NCBI GenBank assembly: GCA_036873755.1
Contig: JAVTVY010020328.1
Span: forward strand, 1 to 64,000
DNA: 64,000 bases
Reading direction: 5' to 3'
From: Hanleya hanleyi
Taxonomy: Eukaryota; Mollusca; Polyplacophora; Lepidopleurida; Hanleyidae
Shown: piece after piece, positions 14,701 to 29,700 of the stretch
How positions within the stretch are numbered: position 1 is the stretch's first letter
Layout: every line of letters starts with the position of its first letter
Position numbers and translations under genes: made by a program
The notes under the pieces: model-generated
Database searches by the model: none
What the model was told of the DNA's origin: nothing
The model's input: the letters and a program-made list of their open reading frames with translations, nothing else

Positions 14701-17700
14701 TGTACCTCAGTGAAAATCAATACCAATGGCCGTCTAATTGATGTGAAGCACATTCTGAAGTTTGAAGTCAGTTGGTCGAACTGTTCTCGAGATATCACGT
14801 TCACAAGATGTGGGATGGACAGAATCCAATATGGTCAATGGCAGCCATCTTGGATTACGTACCTCAGTGAAAACCAATACCAATGGCCGTCTAACTGATG
14901 TGAAGAATCTTCCCAAGTTTGAAGTCTATTGGTTGAATTGTTCTCGAGATATCGCATTCACAAGATCTGGGACGGATGGAATCCAATATGGTCAATGGCA
15001 ACCATCTTGGATTACGTACCTCAGTGAAAATCAATACCAATGGCCGTCTGACTGATGTGAAGAACCTTCCCAAGCTTGAAGTTGATTGGTGGAATTGTTC
15101 TTGAGATATCGCGTTCACAAGATGTGGGACGAACAGAATCCAAGATGGTCGATGGCGGCCATCTTGGATTACGTACTTCAGTGAAAATCAATACCAATGG
15201 CCGTCTAACTGATGTGAAGCACCTTCTCAAGTTTGAAGTCGACTGGTCGAATTGTTCTGGAGATATCGCGTTCACAAGATGTGGGACGGACAGAATCCAA
15301 TATGGTCGATGGCGGCCATCTTGGATTACGTACCTCAGTGAAAATCAATACCAATGGCCGTCTAACTGATGTGAAGCACCTTCTCAAGTTTGAAGACGAT
15401 TGGTCGAATTGTTCTCAAGATATCGCGTTCACAAGATGTGGGACGGACGGAGGGACGGACGGCTAGCATTTCCAAGTCCTCCCACCACTTCGTGGCGGAG
15501 GACAATTAATGTGCTCATCTTCATGAAGACGCAATAGAAACTCTCGAGTTTTGAAGAAATCAAAGTTACTGTAATTATTAATGAGAAGTAAGAGCTAAAT
15601 AATGCAGGGTTCATGCACTTCCATCCAATCGAAATTCCATGAATATTTTACATTGATAAATGTCATTTTCCAGGATTTTTCTAAATCACACAATTTTGGA
15701 CACAATAATCAACATGATGTTGATGGGAAAGAAATACTGGCAATTGTAGAACTACAATATTGAATATTGAAGTTTCCAGGATATGAACCTAATTTTTTAG
15801 CATTTTCCAGGATGGAATTCAAATTCCAAGAATTTCCAGGAGATATATGAACTCTGTAATCACACAGTAAGATCCTTAATCCAATATCATGAAGCCTTGA
15901 CATGTGGCTGGAGAGTTAGTCTCAATCACATAGTGACCACTAGAGCATTATACAGTTATGTGGAAGCTCATGATTTCTAGCTTATAACTAGAATGTGTAG
16001 CAGAACAAGAATGTATCTGTCATGACTCACCAGAGGGGTTGAGGAATAGTTATCAGTACAGTTGACATCCACCTCATGCTCAATGACCGGACTAGGATTC
16101 TGCGACCTGTACATATATATGAAAGTGGCATCTGCTGTTAACATACTGTCAAAATTAAACCATGGTATTAGTATAGTAAGAGTGAAAACAATTTTTTTTT
16201 TAATTTCGATTCATCAGCTATTGGAAGCCAAAGCAGATGTGATTTTTGTATTCTTTCCCTAAAAAGCTAGATCCGGACCACAAATCCAGATTTGTTTCCC
16301 CTGCTCCATAACAGTTTCCAATAGGTTCCCTTAATCAAGTCAATAGTCTATTCGGGCCATTGTGGGAGGGAGAAGGGAATTTGGCTAAATGTCGGTTGGT
16401 GGAGGAAGCCGGAGTATCCGGAGAGAACCACCGCCCTTCGGCAAGTAACTGACAAACTTTCACACATGGACCATCTGGGGTCGAACCCGTGCCGGTTCAG
16501 CGGTGTGAGGCTAGCGGTCAGCAGCTAAGCGCCTTAGACCATTGTGGAATTCTATACAGGTCTAGACTGTAGTCCAAGAATTTCTGTATATTTAGTCATT
16601 ATTATTCAGGGCTGTTCCATTTGAAAATATGTACCCCCCCCGGAAGGGGAAAAAAAATAAAATATATTGGTGGGTGGGGTTGTCCAGAATAGAAATCTCT
16701 TGGTGGTCCCTCCAGGTAATAAATTGCTTCTCTTGGTGATTGTTTAAGCCTGTAAAAATATTGCTTCTATGGGTGGGCCCTCTACCAATATGCACTTTGT
16801 TATTTGGAAAGGGATTCCTTTTTAAGGGGAGACGCGCGTTGACATATCGGGGCTGAACAATAAAAAAAATTGAAAATGAGATTTTGTATTTTTTACGTCC
16901 ATAAATGTGCCCAATTTTCACATAAATAAATTTAATGGCTGACAAAATCATTGAAAATAGTTTAATTAATACCTAATTACTCGTGTTGTTAAACGGTCTC
17001 TGTCATTATTTGCCTAAAATAGCTGAAAACGGCAAGTTTTAGTCGTTGACAACAACCATTTCCAGGTCTAGATCGTTGGCGTTGTTGTTGTTGTTGCCGC
17101 ATATCGTTGGAAAGCTGAAGTTACAAGCTTGAATTTGGGTTAGATCGGCAATCTTCGCCTCAATCCGGTGTATTCCCGAGAGAAAATATAGTCGAACTCT
17201 TACGGAAACATCCATATGTGGCAGAAGCTCATTATCATACGTCTCGGGGTCTCGAAAACATCCTTTTATGGCGAAAGCTCATTACCATATCACTTCCGTG
17301 GATAGCGGAGCCTCCCGAGTGACGTCAATGGATGGCTGTGGGCATGCGCGGTCGGTCACTTCCGTAGCAACGGCTCAGAAGGAAATGGCGGCTGTTTCAT
17401 CGCTTCAACTGTTTGAAGCGTGAAAAAACAATAAATCATGCCTATGCACAATTTTTGTATCGTTTGAACGTGCCAAGATGTCAAGGAAATAGTAGAAACG
17501 ACTCGTGGCTGTAGACACCGAATAAAACTACAGTTTTTACGCTCCAGAGCGCCACTACGATGGTGTACAGCCAAGCATTTGCCATTTTCTCTGAAATCAG
17601 TTTTCCGGCCGATATCGTTCTTTAGAAAAAATTGTTTTCCCTTCCAAATAAAAAATGTGGGTGGGTGGGCTGCTATGATGAAAAAAAAATGCTTCTCTCC

Positions 17701-20700
17701 CAGGTTGTACTGGACATTTATTTGCTGTGCTTGGTGGAGGCAAGGAGAATTAATTTGCATATATTGGTTGTTGGGGTGTACAAAGTTTCCCTTCCGGGGG
17801 GGGTACATCTTTTTAAATGGAACAGCCCTCACACATTTAAGAACGAATTATTACAAATTACAGTGTTTCTGTTGGCTCGAAAATGAGACACGAGAGCTTG
17901 ATAGCAAACTGTATTCATATTGCCAAATCTCTGAAACTGGATAAGAAGTTCTTATTTTATTCAAATCTGAAACCTGAACTGAATACACAAGAAACTGGAA
18001 AAAAACTAGCGTACCGCCATTTTAATAGTCGGTTGACTAGCTTGTGGTAGCCGAGGGCTGCGGCGAGATGGAGGAGGGTGACTCCAAGCTGTCCCGTCTC
18101 CAGGGAATGCACTGTGGATGGCCAGGGTCGCCCGGACAGGAAATCACAGTACCGTAATATTTGGCTTTCACAGTCTGTGGACTTCTCAGAGGACTGTCAA
18201 ATAATAAAATAATGAGATTATTCAATTGACGTACATGGGCATGTTTTAATTTCAATTTCAGTTTGCGAGTTCATGTATTGCCAAAGATCATACTTGGAAG
18301 ACGTTAGAAGTCTCCGTTTTATTAATGCACACATCACCAGTATAACAATATTAATGAAAACAGGGGGGATGGTCAGACTCAAGGTTATTCCACTCATATG
18401 GTGACAGTGACAGCCAGTTTAAATGGTAGAGGAAGCCAGAGTATCTGGAGAGAACCACTGCTCGTCGACGAGTAACTGGCAAACTTTCACACATGCACCA
18501 GCGGAGCTCGAACCCATGCCGGGTCAGTGGTGTGAGGCTGGCAATCACCAGTGATGCGCCTTAGACCACTCAGCCACAGAGGGGCCCGTTATCTGATGTG
18601 TCCTTTACTGTGTAAAATATTGGGAAAACTTTGTGCACATATTTAACTTCTGATTATTGCACCAGTAGATAAATCACCTGAGTAGTTGAGGAACACCTGA
18701 CCTCGGACCCTGTGACTGGTGCCAAGCGTTTCTCTATTTGCTCCAGTCTGTCCAATAACATCAGCTGGAGTTGGTTATCTGAAAAGAACAGATTTTGGTT
18801 AAAATGATTAGAGCTGAATTTTGGCAAAATATGTTTCGGAATCGGCATCAAATGTGGGTTTTGAAATAATCAAATTATTACCTTACTCAGAATATCACCA
18901 TTTGTATCAAAATATTATTTTGAATAGCGTCATTTATAGGTCTACTCTCAGTCATAAAGAATCCAATGAGTTGGAATAATCTACCACATTTTGAAAACTT
19001 TATTCTGGTTGTATAGTGCGACCTTACAAAAATAAACACAGAGAGAGGGTTATTTAAAGGTACAAAGATTAGTTGCCATCAATCTCGTTACCTCATCAAT
19101 TTTATTTGATAAAATCAACCGTACTTGATTAACGAAAACAAAATTTTGTTCCAGTTTTGCAGGGGTACATATAGCTTGTTTGAGCTGTTCTCGAATGGCA
19201 AACTTTTATTTAAATTCCCAAACTGTATAATCTGCTGTAAATATATCGCCATTAGGATGTAGAATAAATTGAAATGGGAAGCTTTCGGAAAAATTGTTCT
19301 AATTTTCCTCTTTTTTTTTAATAGCTATTTAGAACTGTTAAATCTTCAAGGTATGGTGAGGAATATTACCTCGAACAAGTGCTCAAAATGAGCTAGATTG
19401 CGGGAAACGAAGCTTAAAATCCCCCCCCCCCTCTCCCTAGGATTGCCCGGGATAGTAACTTTTTTCACCATTGTGCTCTCCTCCCCCCCCCTCTACCACA
19501 CACACTACCCCCCTTTACCCACAAGTACATGTAACCCAATTTCCTTTATCTTCTGCTGCATGCACACAAACATACCATCAACGGCATACCAGTCCAGCTG
19601 CCCTTGTCTAGTCTCTCTGGCCTCCACAGACTTGTATTCAAAGACAACAGAGTTAGAGATGACACAGCTGTCCATAGCTACCTCCAGTGTAACTAACCCT
19701 GCATCGTGCTCTGATAGCAGCATGAAAGGTAAGCGAGTTTAATACTTCACAAAACATGACAAATCAAACAGAATCTTGTTAGTTGCAAGTGTTAACATGT
19801 ATTTGTTGTCATGATTAGACTCTTGCAATTTGCGCTCGATCTTATATGTAATCCATCTTATAATTCAATATCCGTATCAAAATACAATCAACCCCAATTT
19901 TGTGGACAAAATTCAATCAGTGGTTCTAATAAACTGAAGAATAATGAAGGAATAATGGATCATATGCATGATTTTAATCCATTTTGTCAACTTCCTGTTC
20001 TAATAAATTCGATCACCCCCAGATTGCATGGTGGGAAATTTCACTTCCTGTGAGTGAGTGAGTAGGATTTAACGTCATTTTCAACATGACGGTGCCTACA
20101 TGTGCCAGAACACGAGGGTGTCCACAGTTCCTATTATCCTGGACAGTGATCAGCCCATCCAGGACAGTGATCAGCCCATCCAGTACAGCACCCGGTCACC
20201 AATCCAAGTATTGACCGAGCTCAACGTTGCTTAACTGTGGTAATCTGACGAGAAATGACTGAACTTTTAGAGTGATTAAAGTAGAGCATGTTACAAGACT
20301 TCAGTTTTATTATCAAAGGAATGCATAATGATACGAAGCGAGCATTATTATCCAGTGAAGTTAACGGACAATACATGTACGTCATGCTACAGGACATGTG
20401 AGCCTCTCTGTGGAACATTTGCCTCAAGTTCGACAGTACCTCTAAAGTCGATTAAGAGACTACACAGAACACCCGTCTAAGCTTCACGCAGTCGATTTAT
20501 TTTCAACTAACTCGTGTCAACAAAGCTTGAACAACGTACAATTATTGAAATTTGTAAATCAAATTTATATTTATTTTTCGTTATAAATTCGACATTTTTA
20601 CAAATTTAATCAGAACCGAACCGATTCCGCCCTTGATGCAGTCACGTTTCTTTGGATATGTCATGAGCTGACTGCGGTCACCATTTTTAACTCTACTACT

Positions 20701-23700
20701 CCGCTCAGCGAGTGGGTTACTTAGACCTCACTCAGGTCGAACTCATCAATGCTGTCGCAGACCGGTAAAATGTCATTCTCGCTTACCCAGATCAGTTAGA
20801 GGACATCGTGTGAGTGCCAGTCAAATATATCGCTGGTGTATGGCTAGGATCTGAAAACTGATCTCAGAGCATCACAAGGATAAAAGACGGACACTGCATC
20901 ATTCACATTGCTTCATAGACAATACAATCTTCCAGACACTAAAAATCATTTAGGGCTGTTCCATTTAAAAAGATGTACCCCCCACGGAAGGGAAACTTCG
21001 TACACCCCAACAACCAATATATGCAAATTAATTCTCCTTGCCTCCACCAAGCACAGCAAATAAATGTCCAGTACTACCTGGGAGAGAAGCATTTTTTTTT
21101 TCATCATAGCAGCCCACCCACCCACATTTTTTATTTGGAAGGGAAAACAATTTTTTCTAAGGAACGATATCGGCCGGAAAACTGATTTAAGAGAAAATGG
21201 CAAATGCTTGGCTGTACACCATCGAAGTGGCGCTCTGGAGCGTAAAAACTGTAGTTTTATTCGGTTTCTACAGCCACGAGTCGTTTCTACTATTTCCTTG
21301 ACAACTTGGCACGTTCAAACGATACAAAAATTGTGCATAGGCATGATTTATTGTTTTTTCACGCTTCAAACAGTTGAAGCGATGAAACAGCCGCCATTTC
21401 CTTCTGAGCCGTTGCTAAGGAAGTGACCGACCGCGCATGCCCACAGCCATCCATTGACGTCACTCGGGACGCTCCGCTATCCACGGAAGTGATATGATAA
21501 TGAACTTCTGCCATATATGGATGTTTCCGTAAGAGTTCGACTATATTTTCTCTCGGGAATACACCGGATTGAGGCGAAGATTGCCGATCTAACCCAAATT
21601 CAAGCTTGTAACTTCAGCTTTCCAACGATATGCGGCAACAACAACAACGCCAACGATCTAGACCTGCAAATGGTTGTTGTCAACGACTAAAACTTGCCGT
21701 TTTCAGCGGTTTTAGGCGAATAATGACAGAGACCGTTTAACAACACGAGTAATTAGGTATTAATTAAACTATTTTCAATGATTTTGTCAGCCAATAAATT
21801 TATTTATGTGAAAATTGGGCACATTATGGACGTAAAAAATACAAAATCTCATTTTCAATTTTTTTATTGTTCAGCCCCGATATGTCAATGCACGTCTCCC
21901 CTTAAAAAGGAATCCCTTTCCAAATAACAAAGTGCATATTGGTAGAGGGCCCACCCATAGAAGCAATATTTTTACAGGCTTAAACAATCACCAAGAGAAG
22001 TAATTTATTACCTGGAGGGACCACCAAGAGATTTCTATTCTGGACAACCCCACCCACCAATATATATTTTTTTTTTCCAACTTCCGTGGGGAGTACATAT
22101 TTTCAAATGGAACAGCCCTTAGCTAAATTTGAGATTGTTCTTTTACCTGGTGCAAAACACCTGAGCACCCCGGGCTGTACAAGAGTGGCTGGCACAGACT
22201 TCCTGTCAAACACACAGAAGTAGCTGGAGGTGGACGAACACCAGGGGCCAGTCACCAGTACCTTGATTCCACCCTGTAACACAAACAAATTATCAACATC
22301 ACATAGAAACACATCTTCACAAGTCCATGTAAATCCTAAATCCTCGCAGAGGGTTTACCTGGATGAGTTCTTGAGTCGATGCCTCATTATACAATCTCGT
22401 ACATTTCATCCCCAGAGCTTGTTTTGAATTAGCATATGTCGGTATCCCAGGCCTGTGGTTTTTGCTTTGACTTCCGATGTTGATTTCAAGTTGACATCAA
22501 AGCAGTTTGGCCCGCGATGAAATTCAATCCTGTCACATCTCATCTCTCGCAGCGGATTGGCCTGATCAACTAGTTTAGCGTGTTCAGTCATTGGGTTGAT
22601 TTAGGGGAACCCCTTGATCTCTTTATATCCAGAACTCGTATGGAAAACTAACCAAGCCAGTGTATCGATCCTAGCAGATCGATCGATAAACTGGCTCGCC
22701 AGGATGATAGAAACAGGGTTCCAACCCTTTGTGAAAGACAGAATTCCAGGACATTTTCAGGTCCATACAACCTTCTTCCAGGACCTTCAAATGAATTTTC
22801 CTGGACATCTTTTAACACCTTTCACCATGTTTCGTTCAGCAAATTCAATAACGTACATTAGAATGAAATTAATATGTATTTCAACTATCATATTTCATAC
22901 AGATCTGACAAGATCAAAGAATAAATTCAGTTTGTTACAAAGAAATTCCAGTAATTAATTGTGGCAGATATTTTGGGGGGGAGAGAGGACAATAAAATTC
23001 AAAGATTTTTCCAGGACTCTTTACAAATATTGTCAGAATTCAACGATTTCCAGGTCCTGGAATATTTTCTCAGAAATCAAGGAAATCCAGGACCCGTATG
23101 AACCCTGTAGAAAAAGCTCATTGAACTCTCGAGGGAGCATCCATCTGCCATCTTCACTACACCAAGCTAATTTCTATGTTTCCACTTCGAACTTCCCTTG
23201 ATATTTCAATGTTCAAAGAACTTATTAATAGACACGAGACACCCATTTGAATTGTGAAATGTGTCATAGAAGAGCAGGCCTCGAAATTTGGCGCGAACGA
23301 AACGATCGTTCGCTTGTCGGTTACGCAAATCAGAAATGGCCAGAACGAAAAATCGGTTACGTGAATGCGCTTCTTGGACATATGTTCTGGTAACAAAAAT
23401 CCCAACCTCTTCCCTGTCTGTCCACTGTGCAAACTTTAACCACATGATGTGTGTCTTTCAGCATGTTTTAAAAGCGAAACTAAGTCGCAAACTCGGCCCC
23501 GTCTGTATTGAATTTGTAGACAACCACGTGGCAGGTGTCTATCTGTCAGCTTGCACAGACTGTTTTGTCTATCCTGGGTTCAGGGCTGGCACACTATTAT
23601 GTAATAAACCAATAGCGGCCAGGAAACAGCTTTATCAAACTTGAACGAGTTGGAAGGGTTACCCGCAAGCCTCCTCGCTCCAAGGTTGTTGCTCCGTGGG

Positions 23701-26700
23701 GCGCTCTTCACAGAGCTAGCAGCAGAGGTGGCATGCGGAGCTCCTCGTGGAAGAATTATCTCGGAGCGCGGAGCTTGCGGTTAACACATGTGTCACTTCT
23801 GCCATCTCTAAATTTGCAGGCGGCGCGTTCAACTTCTCTTTTCAATCAGGATTTAAATGGAATCACAAGGAAATGGCGAATGAATTATACAGCCAGAGTC
23901 ACAATAGCCAACCATGAATGGTGGAACCGATTCACGTGTGCAATCCCATTCCCGTATGTTAACTCATTTGTCTGTTCAGTCGCTGCCCACGTGCTGTGGA
24001 CAGCCTTTTTTTTTCACTCGTTGACGGTACACTGTTGTAATTACGTAACCGTTTTGCGAAACCAATTGGTTACGTAAAAATTAACATCGTAACCGAACAA
24101 TAGGTTACGCAAGCCAAATTTACCGTAACCGATTTTTCGGTTACGTCAATGAACCAATTTTCGAGGCCTGGAAGAGCGATATTGTCTGACCTACATAATG
24201 GGCCAACACAGCCACGATATTCGGAGGAATGATGTCGCTACTTGATGATGTCACCTTACACACAATCGGCGTGTAGGTTCGGCTCTCATTCGTAGGTGAA
24301 ATTTAGGCCTCGGATTTTGAACACTAAAGGTGGTCAGATATATCAAAGCAGGTTCGAAGTGAGAACGTAGAAATTGGCCTGAAGGAATGAAGATGCGATC
24401 TGTGAATTGGTCATGTTTTAAGAGTTCAAAATATCTGCTCTATGGGAACGTGTCATATCCAGTTTTTTGAAGTTGAAGGTTGGGGGCAAGGGTCATTTAG
24501 AATGGGATGTGTGAGGGGGTCGGACTGACTGAATACCTTACCACTGACTGAATACCTTAATTTGTCTGGCAATTCAGTTTCCATTCAGGGAAGGAACAAG
24601 CAAACCTATCAAAAACAATTTGGTGGCTCACCTCGGTGTATGCCCAATCTGGTGAGAAATCACTGATCACTGCCAGAGAGTCACCGCTGGTGCTTTTAGG
24701 GGGACTCGCCTCTCTTTCATCTTTGACGGGCAGCATGGAATGTAACGTGGAGAAATTCAACATTTTGTCCTTGACATCCGAATGAGTCTCGCCACATGAT
24801 GTGCGCTGGTCAGAGGTCTGATGGTGGCTGCACGGATGCAGCTGCTGCTGGGTTTGAAGATGATGCTGTTGAGAATGCAGCTGCTGTTGTTGTTGCTCGT
24901 GAGAATGCTGTTGCTGCGGTGGGTGATGCTGAGATGAGACATGCTGTTGAGAATGAAGCTGCTGGTTAAGTACATGTTGTTGCTGTTGAGAATGAGCATT
25001 TTGCGATGGCAGCTGTTCTTGGACGCAAGAGTGCAGCTGCTGTAGAGGATGGAGATGCTGTTCGGGATTATGATGCTGTTGTTGTTGTTGCTGAGCAGTT
25101 TGATTTTGAAGACACATAGCACAATTGATAAGAGGAATGGCCACCTTGTCATGGTCAGGCATGGAAAGAGAAGAGTGTGGAATAGAGTTAGGAGACGTGA
25201 CACACGTGCCTGCCAAGGTCGGGTACAATTTGGAAATCTCAGCGAAGTCTAAGAGGTCAAGGCCATCGAGGCTGAGATCAGAATGAGGTGGGAACGGCAA
25301 GTCCGCCGACTTAAAAGCATCACAGTTGGGGCCTGGGTTATCTCCCTGCACGCTGCGGGACATAGAAAGATCTGATTGGTTGATTGTTGGGAACTTGTCT
25401 CCCAGATGCATGTCTGCATGGAACGTACCAGCAGACATAATGCCTTGTGGCAGAGTGAATCCTGATGTTGTGGCAAACATACTGTCACGATGAGGAGGTT
25501 TGTCCTCCCCGCTGACGCCGCTGTCCGTAGCCTGTTGAAAGTCCTCTGAACTTGAGCTAATTTGCATCGGTACGCTGCCCGAGCCCTCCAGAGAATCCCT
25601 CATCACATCTGGCTGAGCTGTGCTGACCGACATGACAGGCGCATTGACCAGCTGCACATGTTGAGCGCCATGACTCGTAACCGACGGCTGCGGAGTACTT
25701 GAGCTGTTGATGATTGGGATCGATGTGGTCGTCTGTCCACTCACAATAATGAAGCCATTGCTGGCTTGGAAATCCGAGAGATTGAGAATGAGGGGTGTGC
25801 TGCTCTGGGTCATGTGATCAGTGATGCTGGTCACCGTGGAAACAGGCTGGCTGGCCGTGGACGAAACCAGCATCGCGTGGGTGCTCGGTACGACTTGTGT
25901 TGCAGTCACAGCTGACTGCATGCGCTGTGTATGGGGCTGCAGAAGGGACACCAAGCGACTGGATATGGAACTCGCAGGGGATGTTCCTTCATCCTTGGGA
26001 GAGATTCTACGGTTTCTGGAATGAGGGCAGTTTTTATCACATGAAGGCTCACATCTGTGGGGTTTGTTTTTGCACTGACTGTCTTGCTGTCCCAGTAACT
26101 GTTGAACAATGGCTGCTATAGTATCCTCTACCTGAATAACGAAAGCAAAAAAAACATGAATTGCAGGCAAGCACCTAAAAGGTGCGTGGACCCCTCAGCC
26201 TGTTTTTTTTAGTAAAGTAGGATCAGGGCTGCATCTAGAGCCAATTTAGTTTCGGAAAACATATGGGTGCCCAAAACTCAAAAGAAACAAAAAACGAAAG
26301 TGTTGTTGTTGTTCAATTTTGAAAGGATTTCTGAAGGAAATACTAGAAAAAGCCCCTAGGATCCTCAATATCGATCCTATTGCATAGCTGGGTATTGAAT
26401 TTCATGTTAATAAACCTCTGTTTTGGGAGTGATCACAGGCTATTTGCGCCGAAATTCACTTACAAAAATTGGACCCTCAATAATGAATAACGAAAAGGAA
26501 ATGGGAGTTTGGGATCGGAACCTGCAAAAAAATCCCTGGACACCGTATAAAACAGATATAGGTTTCACGCGAGTGGTGTGCTGGGATTACAGCATGCAAG
26601 AAAGTGTAGCTTTATCGGTGGCAATTTATGCATTGCACAAGTGTGATTTAGTAAACACACTGATTGACATAGGCCCACCCTTATCATTAGGGGGGGGGGC

Positions 26701-29700
26701 ATAAACTCCAGGTATGCAAACTGGTTCAAAATTGCCCAGAGTCAGGCTAAAAATGGGCTCTCCTAATCACTCGTTTGAAATAATTTCCAAGGTACAGTAA
26801 CATGTTTGGTGACAAAAATTGATAAAAATGTTGCACCAGTTAAATGTGTGGACACAAATACGGTTCATGCAAAAGTTTTAGGATAAAACATATGATGTAG
26901 AATAGAATAATTTAATAGCAAAATTAAAGAAAATTGTTGTCCTTCATTCAATGAGAATCTTCCTTGTATCAGGGAACCTTCAAAATTCACAATGAAACAT
27001 GCAACCAACGGTTCCCGATGGGCATAGATAACAGTGCAAAAGCTAAGCCATCAATAAATAATAAAAAAAATCATGAAATAATTATAACCATGTGAAAATC
27101 TAATCATTTCATCAGTCAACATTCAGGAAGCTCTCACCAAAGTTTGGTCAGGCCCGACTTGATAGATCTACAGATATTCAGCGGACAAGAACATGTTGAT
27201 GGGCATAGTTAACAGTGCAAAAGCTGAGCCATCAATAAATAATAAAAAATAATAATTAAAAATCATGAAATCATCATAGCCACCTGAAAATCTAATCATT
27301 TCATCAGTCAACATTCAGGAAGCTCTCACCAAACTTTGGTCGGGCCCGACTTCATAGATCTGCAGATATTCAGCGGACAAGAACATGTTGACGGACGGAC
27401 GCCAGGACGGACGGACGCCAGGACGGACGCTAGGACGGACGGACGTACGTACATGGCAACGACAAGACCCCACAGCCCTATGGGCTGAGGGGTAATAATT
27501 ATAATTAGCAAGCTCCACAGTGAAACATTTCAATGTACAGCAAACAAGGCACGAGTGAAAATGATATAACCTCACTTTCAACTATATTTCAGTCATATCA
27601 CGACATTTAGGCCGTATTCCTTTTCACACCTGGGAACCCCACAGATAGGGTCATATTCCTTTTCATACTCGGAAACCCCATGGGTGCCCCAGATAGTCGC
27701 CTCTTATGACAAGCTGTCTGAGGAGTTGAGGTCTATTCTTACCATGATCTGGGGTGTGCACGATGACATACAGCAAACAAGAGAAATAAGAAAACAGAAT
27801 AAAAATATCATTGAATTTATCAGCAATTTGGTAATGAAACTTCACAGTTTTAGGCCACATCTCAATGTGAGGAAAACAAGCACCCCTTCCCTCTATGCAT
27901 GGAGGAATAGCCATAATTATCCATCTTACCAATTGTTCACTATCTCGATTTCGCTCAGGTTGTCCAGTGGAAACTGAAAAGAAATAGAGAAATTCATTTA
28001 TCATCCCAAGAGAACTATTTGGGTGAGTGGAAACAACACCTGAAACTTTTTTTCTATACGAAATATCCCTCCTGCCAAACTCTGCCAACGAACAACAACA
28101 ACCACTCTGCCAACCTGCGACCCACTCTCCGTCACATTACCATTATCAATGGACACGTACACCTGCAATGGCCGCTCTATCGAAGTCAGACAATTGAACT
28201 TGCTGACAGAAAATAGGTCAATAAATACTTTTATATGCAGTCATAAAAAAAAACATAACAAAGGTAAATTTGATCCCTGAAATCATAAATTCCACGTACA
28301 TTTTCACAATATTTCTTCACACAGAATTCTGTGTACGGTAATTCCTCTAATAAATCGATTACCCTATCGGAAATCTATCACCCCCGATTTTCAGTCAATC
28401 CCATTTGTAAGGGAGAATCAGAATCATTTATGGACCAGAGTAGTCTCCCTTCCCTTAGAGCAAGTTTACAAGTGACCACCAACTGTTTGAACTCGATCGT
28501 GTTTGATAACAGTGTGTATTAAAACTGCAATTAGCTGGATTGTATTGAATCACACCCTACGTAAGTAGAATTTGAAATGAATCACCAGTACCATCCTGGA
28601 CACTGTTGTCTCAAGTCATGGTATCGGAAACTGGGCACTTGATGATCCAAGATTCATTCCTCCGACTTTTGCGAATCAGTTGCAAGAAATCGATCACCCC
28701 TCAGTTTTAATACCTCAAATATCACTTCCGGTGATCGATTCATTGGAGGAATTACCGTATTTGAGGAGGTTTCAAATCTCTGTACATGGAAGATCAACTC
28801 AAATTGCAGACAATACAGACAGACAGACCAACACACAGAACTTACACATGGGTCTAAGCTGATCTACTAAGTCCTCCTTGGTCCACTCTTTCTTGTCCAT
28901 GTATGGGGGTAGGGTAGGAATGGTCAGCTTGCTGTTGTCAGCAATGGGCACATTGAGGTAATGAACCAGCACCAAGTCTGGATTCTACAACAACAATAGA
29001 ATAGAGTTTATTCAGCTGATCACAGCGCCCTCTAGAGGCATATAATCACAGTTTCTCCCCCCCACTCCCTCTCACTTCTCATCATTTTACATTGATTATT
29101 CTCGGAAACAACAATTGATTTAATATACGGAAACAGGGGGTGTGTCCTGGTCACAATTTCAGCCCAATGCGGGAAGCGGTCGTCCGAGATGGCTCAATTC
29201 CCCTCTCTTATGAGTGAGTGAATATGATTTACGTAACGTTAGTGCTTCGGATTTGAAAAATCCAGAAGAGCTAAAAATCGCTCTTCTAATTTTGTCAAGA
29301 AGAGCGATCACTCCTCTAAAAAAAACCCTTCTAAAACTTTTAGAAGAGCTATTTACGAGAATGGGGATGTAACTAGTAATTCCCATTTTATGATTCTTCT
29401 TGCAAGAAAAGTATTAGTATTATTTTCAAACGTCTTAACATTATGAAATACGACATCAATATTATCTGACAATCATGTATGAAATGTTGATAATAAACGT
29501 AAGCGAAATCAGTTATCCCTGATGTGTTTCATTGTTATCCCTTTATTTCTTTCTGTGCCTTTCCTCGGATTCTGCGATCTTTGAGAATTTTGTCAATGTT
29601 TTGCGCAGTGTGCGCCAAACTTCTGTTACGGTACCATGCCGTTTTCGGCCGTATACGATAGAACACCACCAGTGTTCCGCCTTTTAAATGTTTCTAGTCT

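Noticed and set aside
14216..15466. Overlapping ORFs on both strands with repeated SVGRTVLEISRSQD-like or TSVRRPLVLIFTEVRNP-like blocks
   Set aside because: Translation of the 157-bp tandem core of a HINE-like element in CAMTA intron 13, not genes.
17356..17832. 158-codon minus-strand ORF repeated at 21064-21426
   Set aside because: Lies in the Harbinger-like pair, runs into the terminal repeat, is broken by a frame change between the two copies and resembles no transposase.
24757..25203. 148-codon minus-strand ORF rich in Asn and Ser
   Set aside because: Alternative frame of the CAG/CAA-rich CAMTA exon 8; the CAMTA frame is the one supported by flanking domains and phase.
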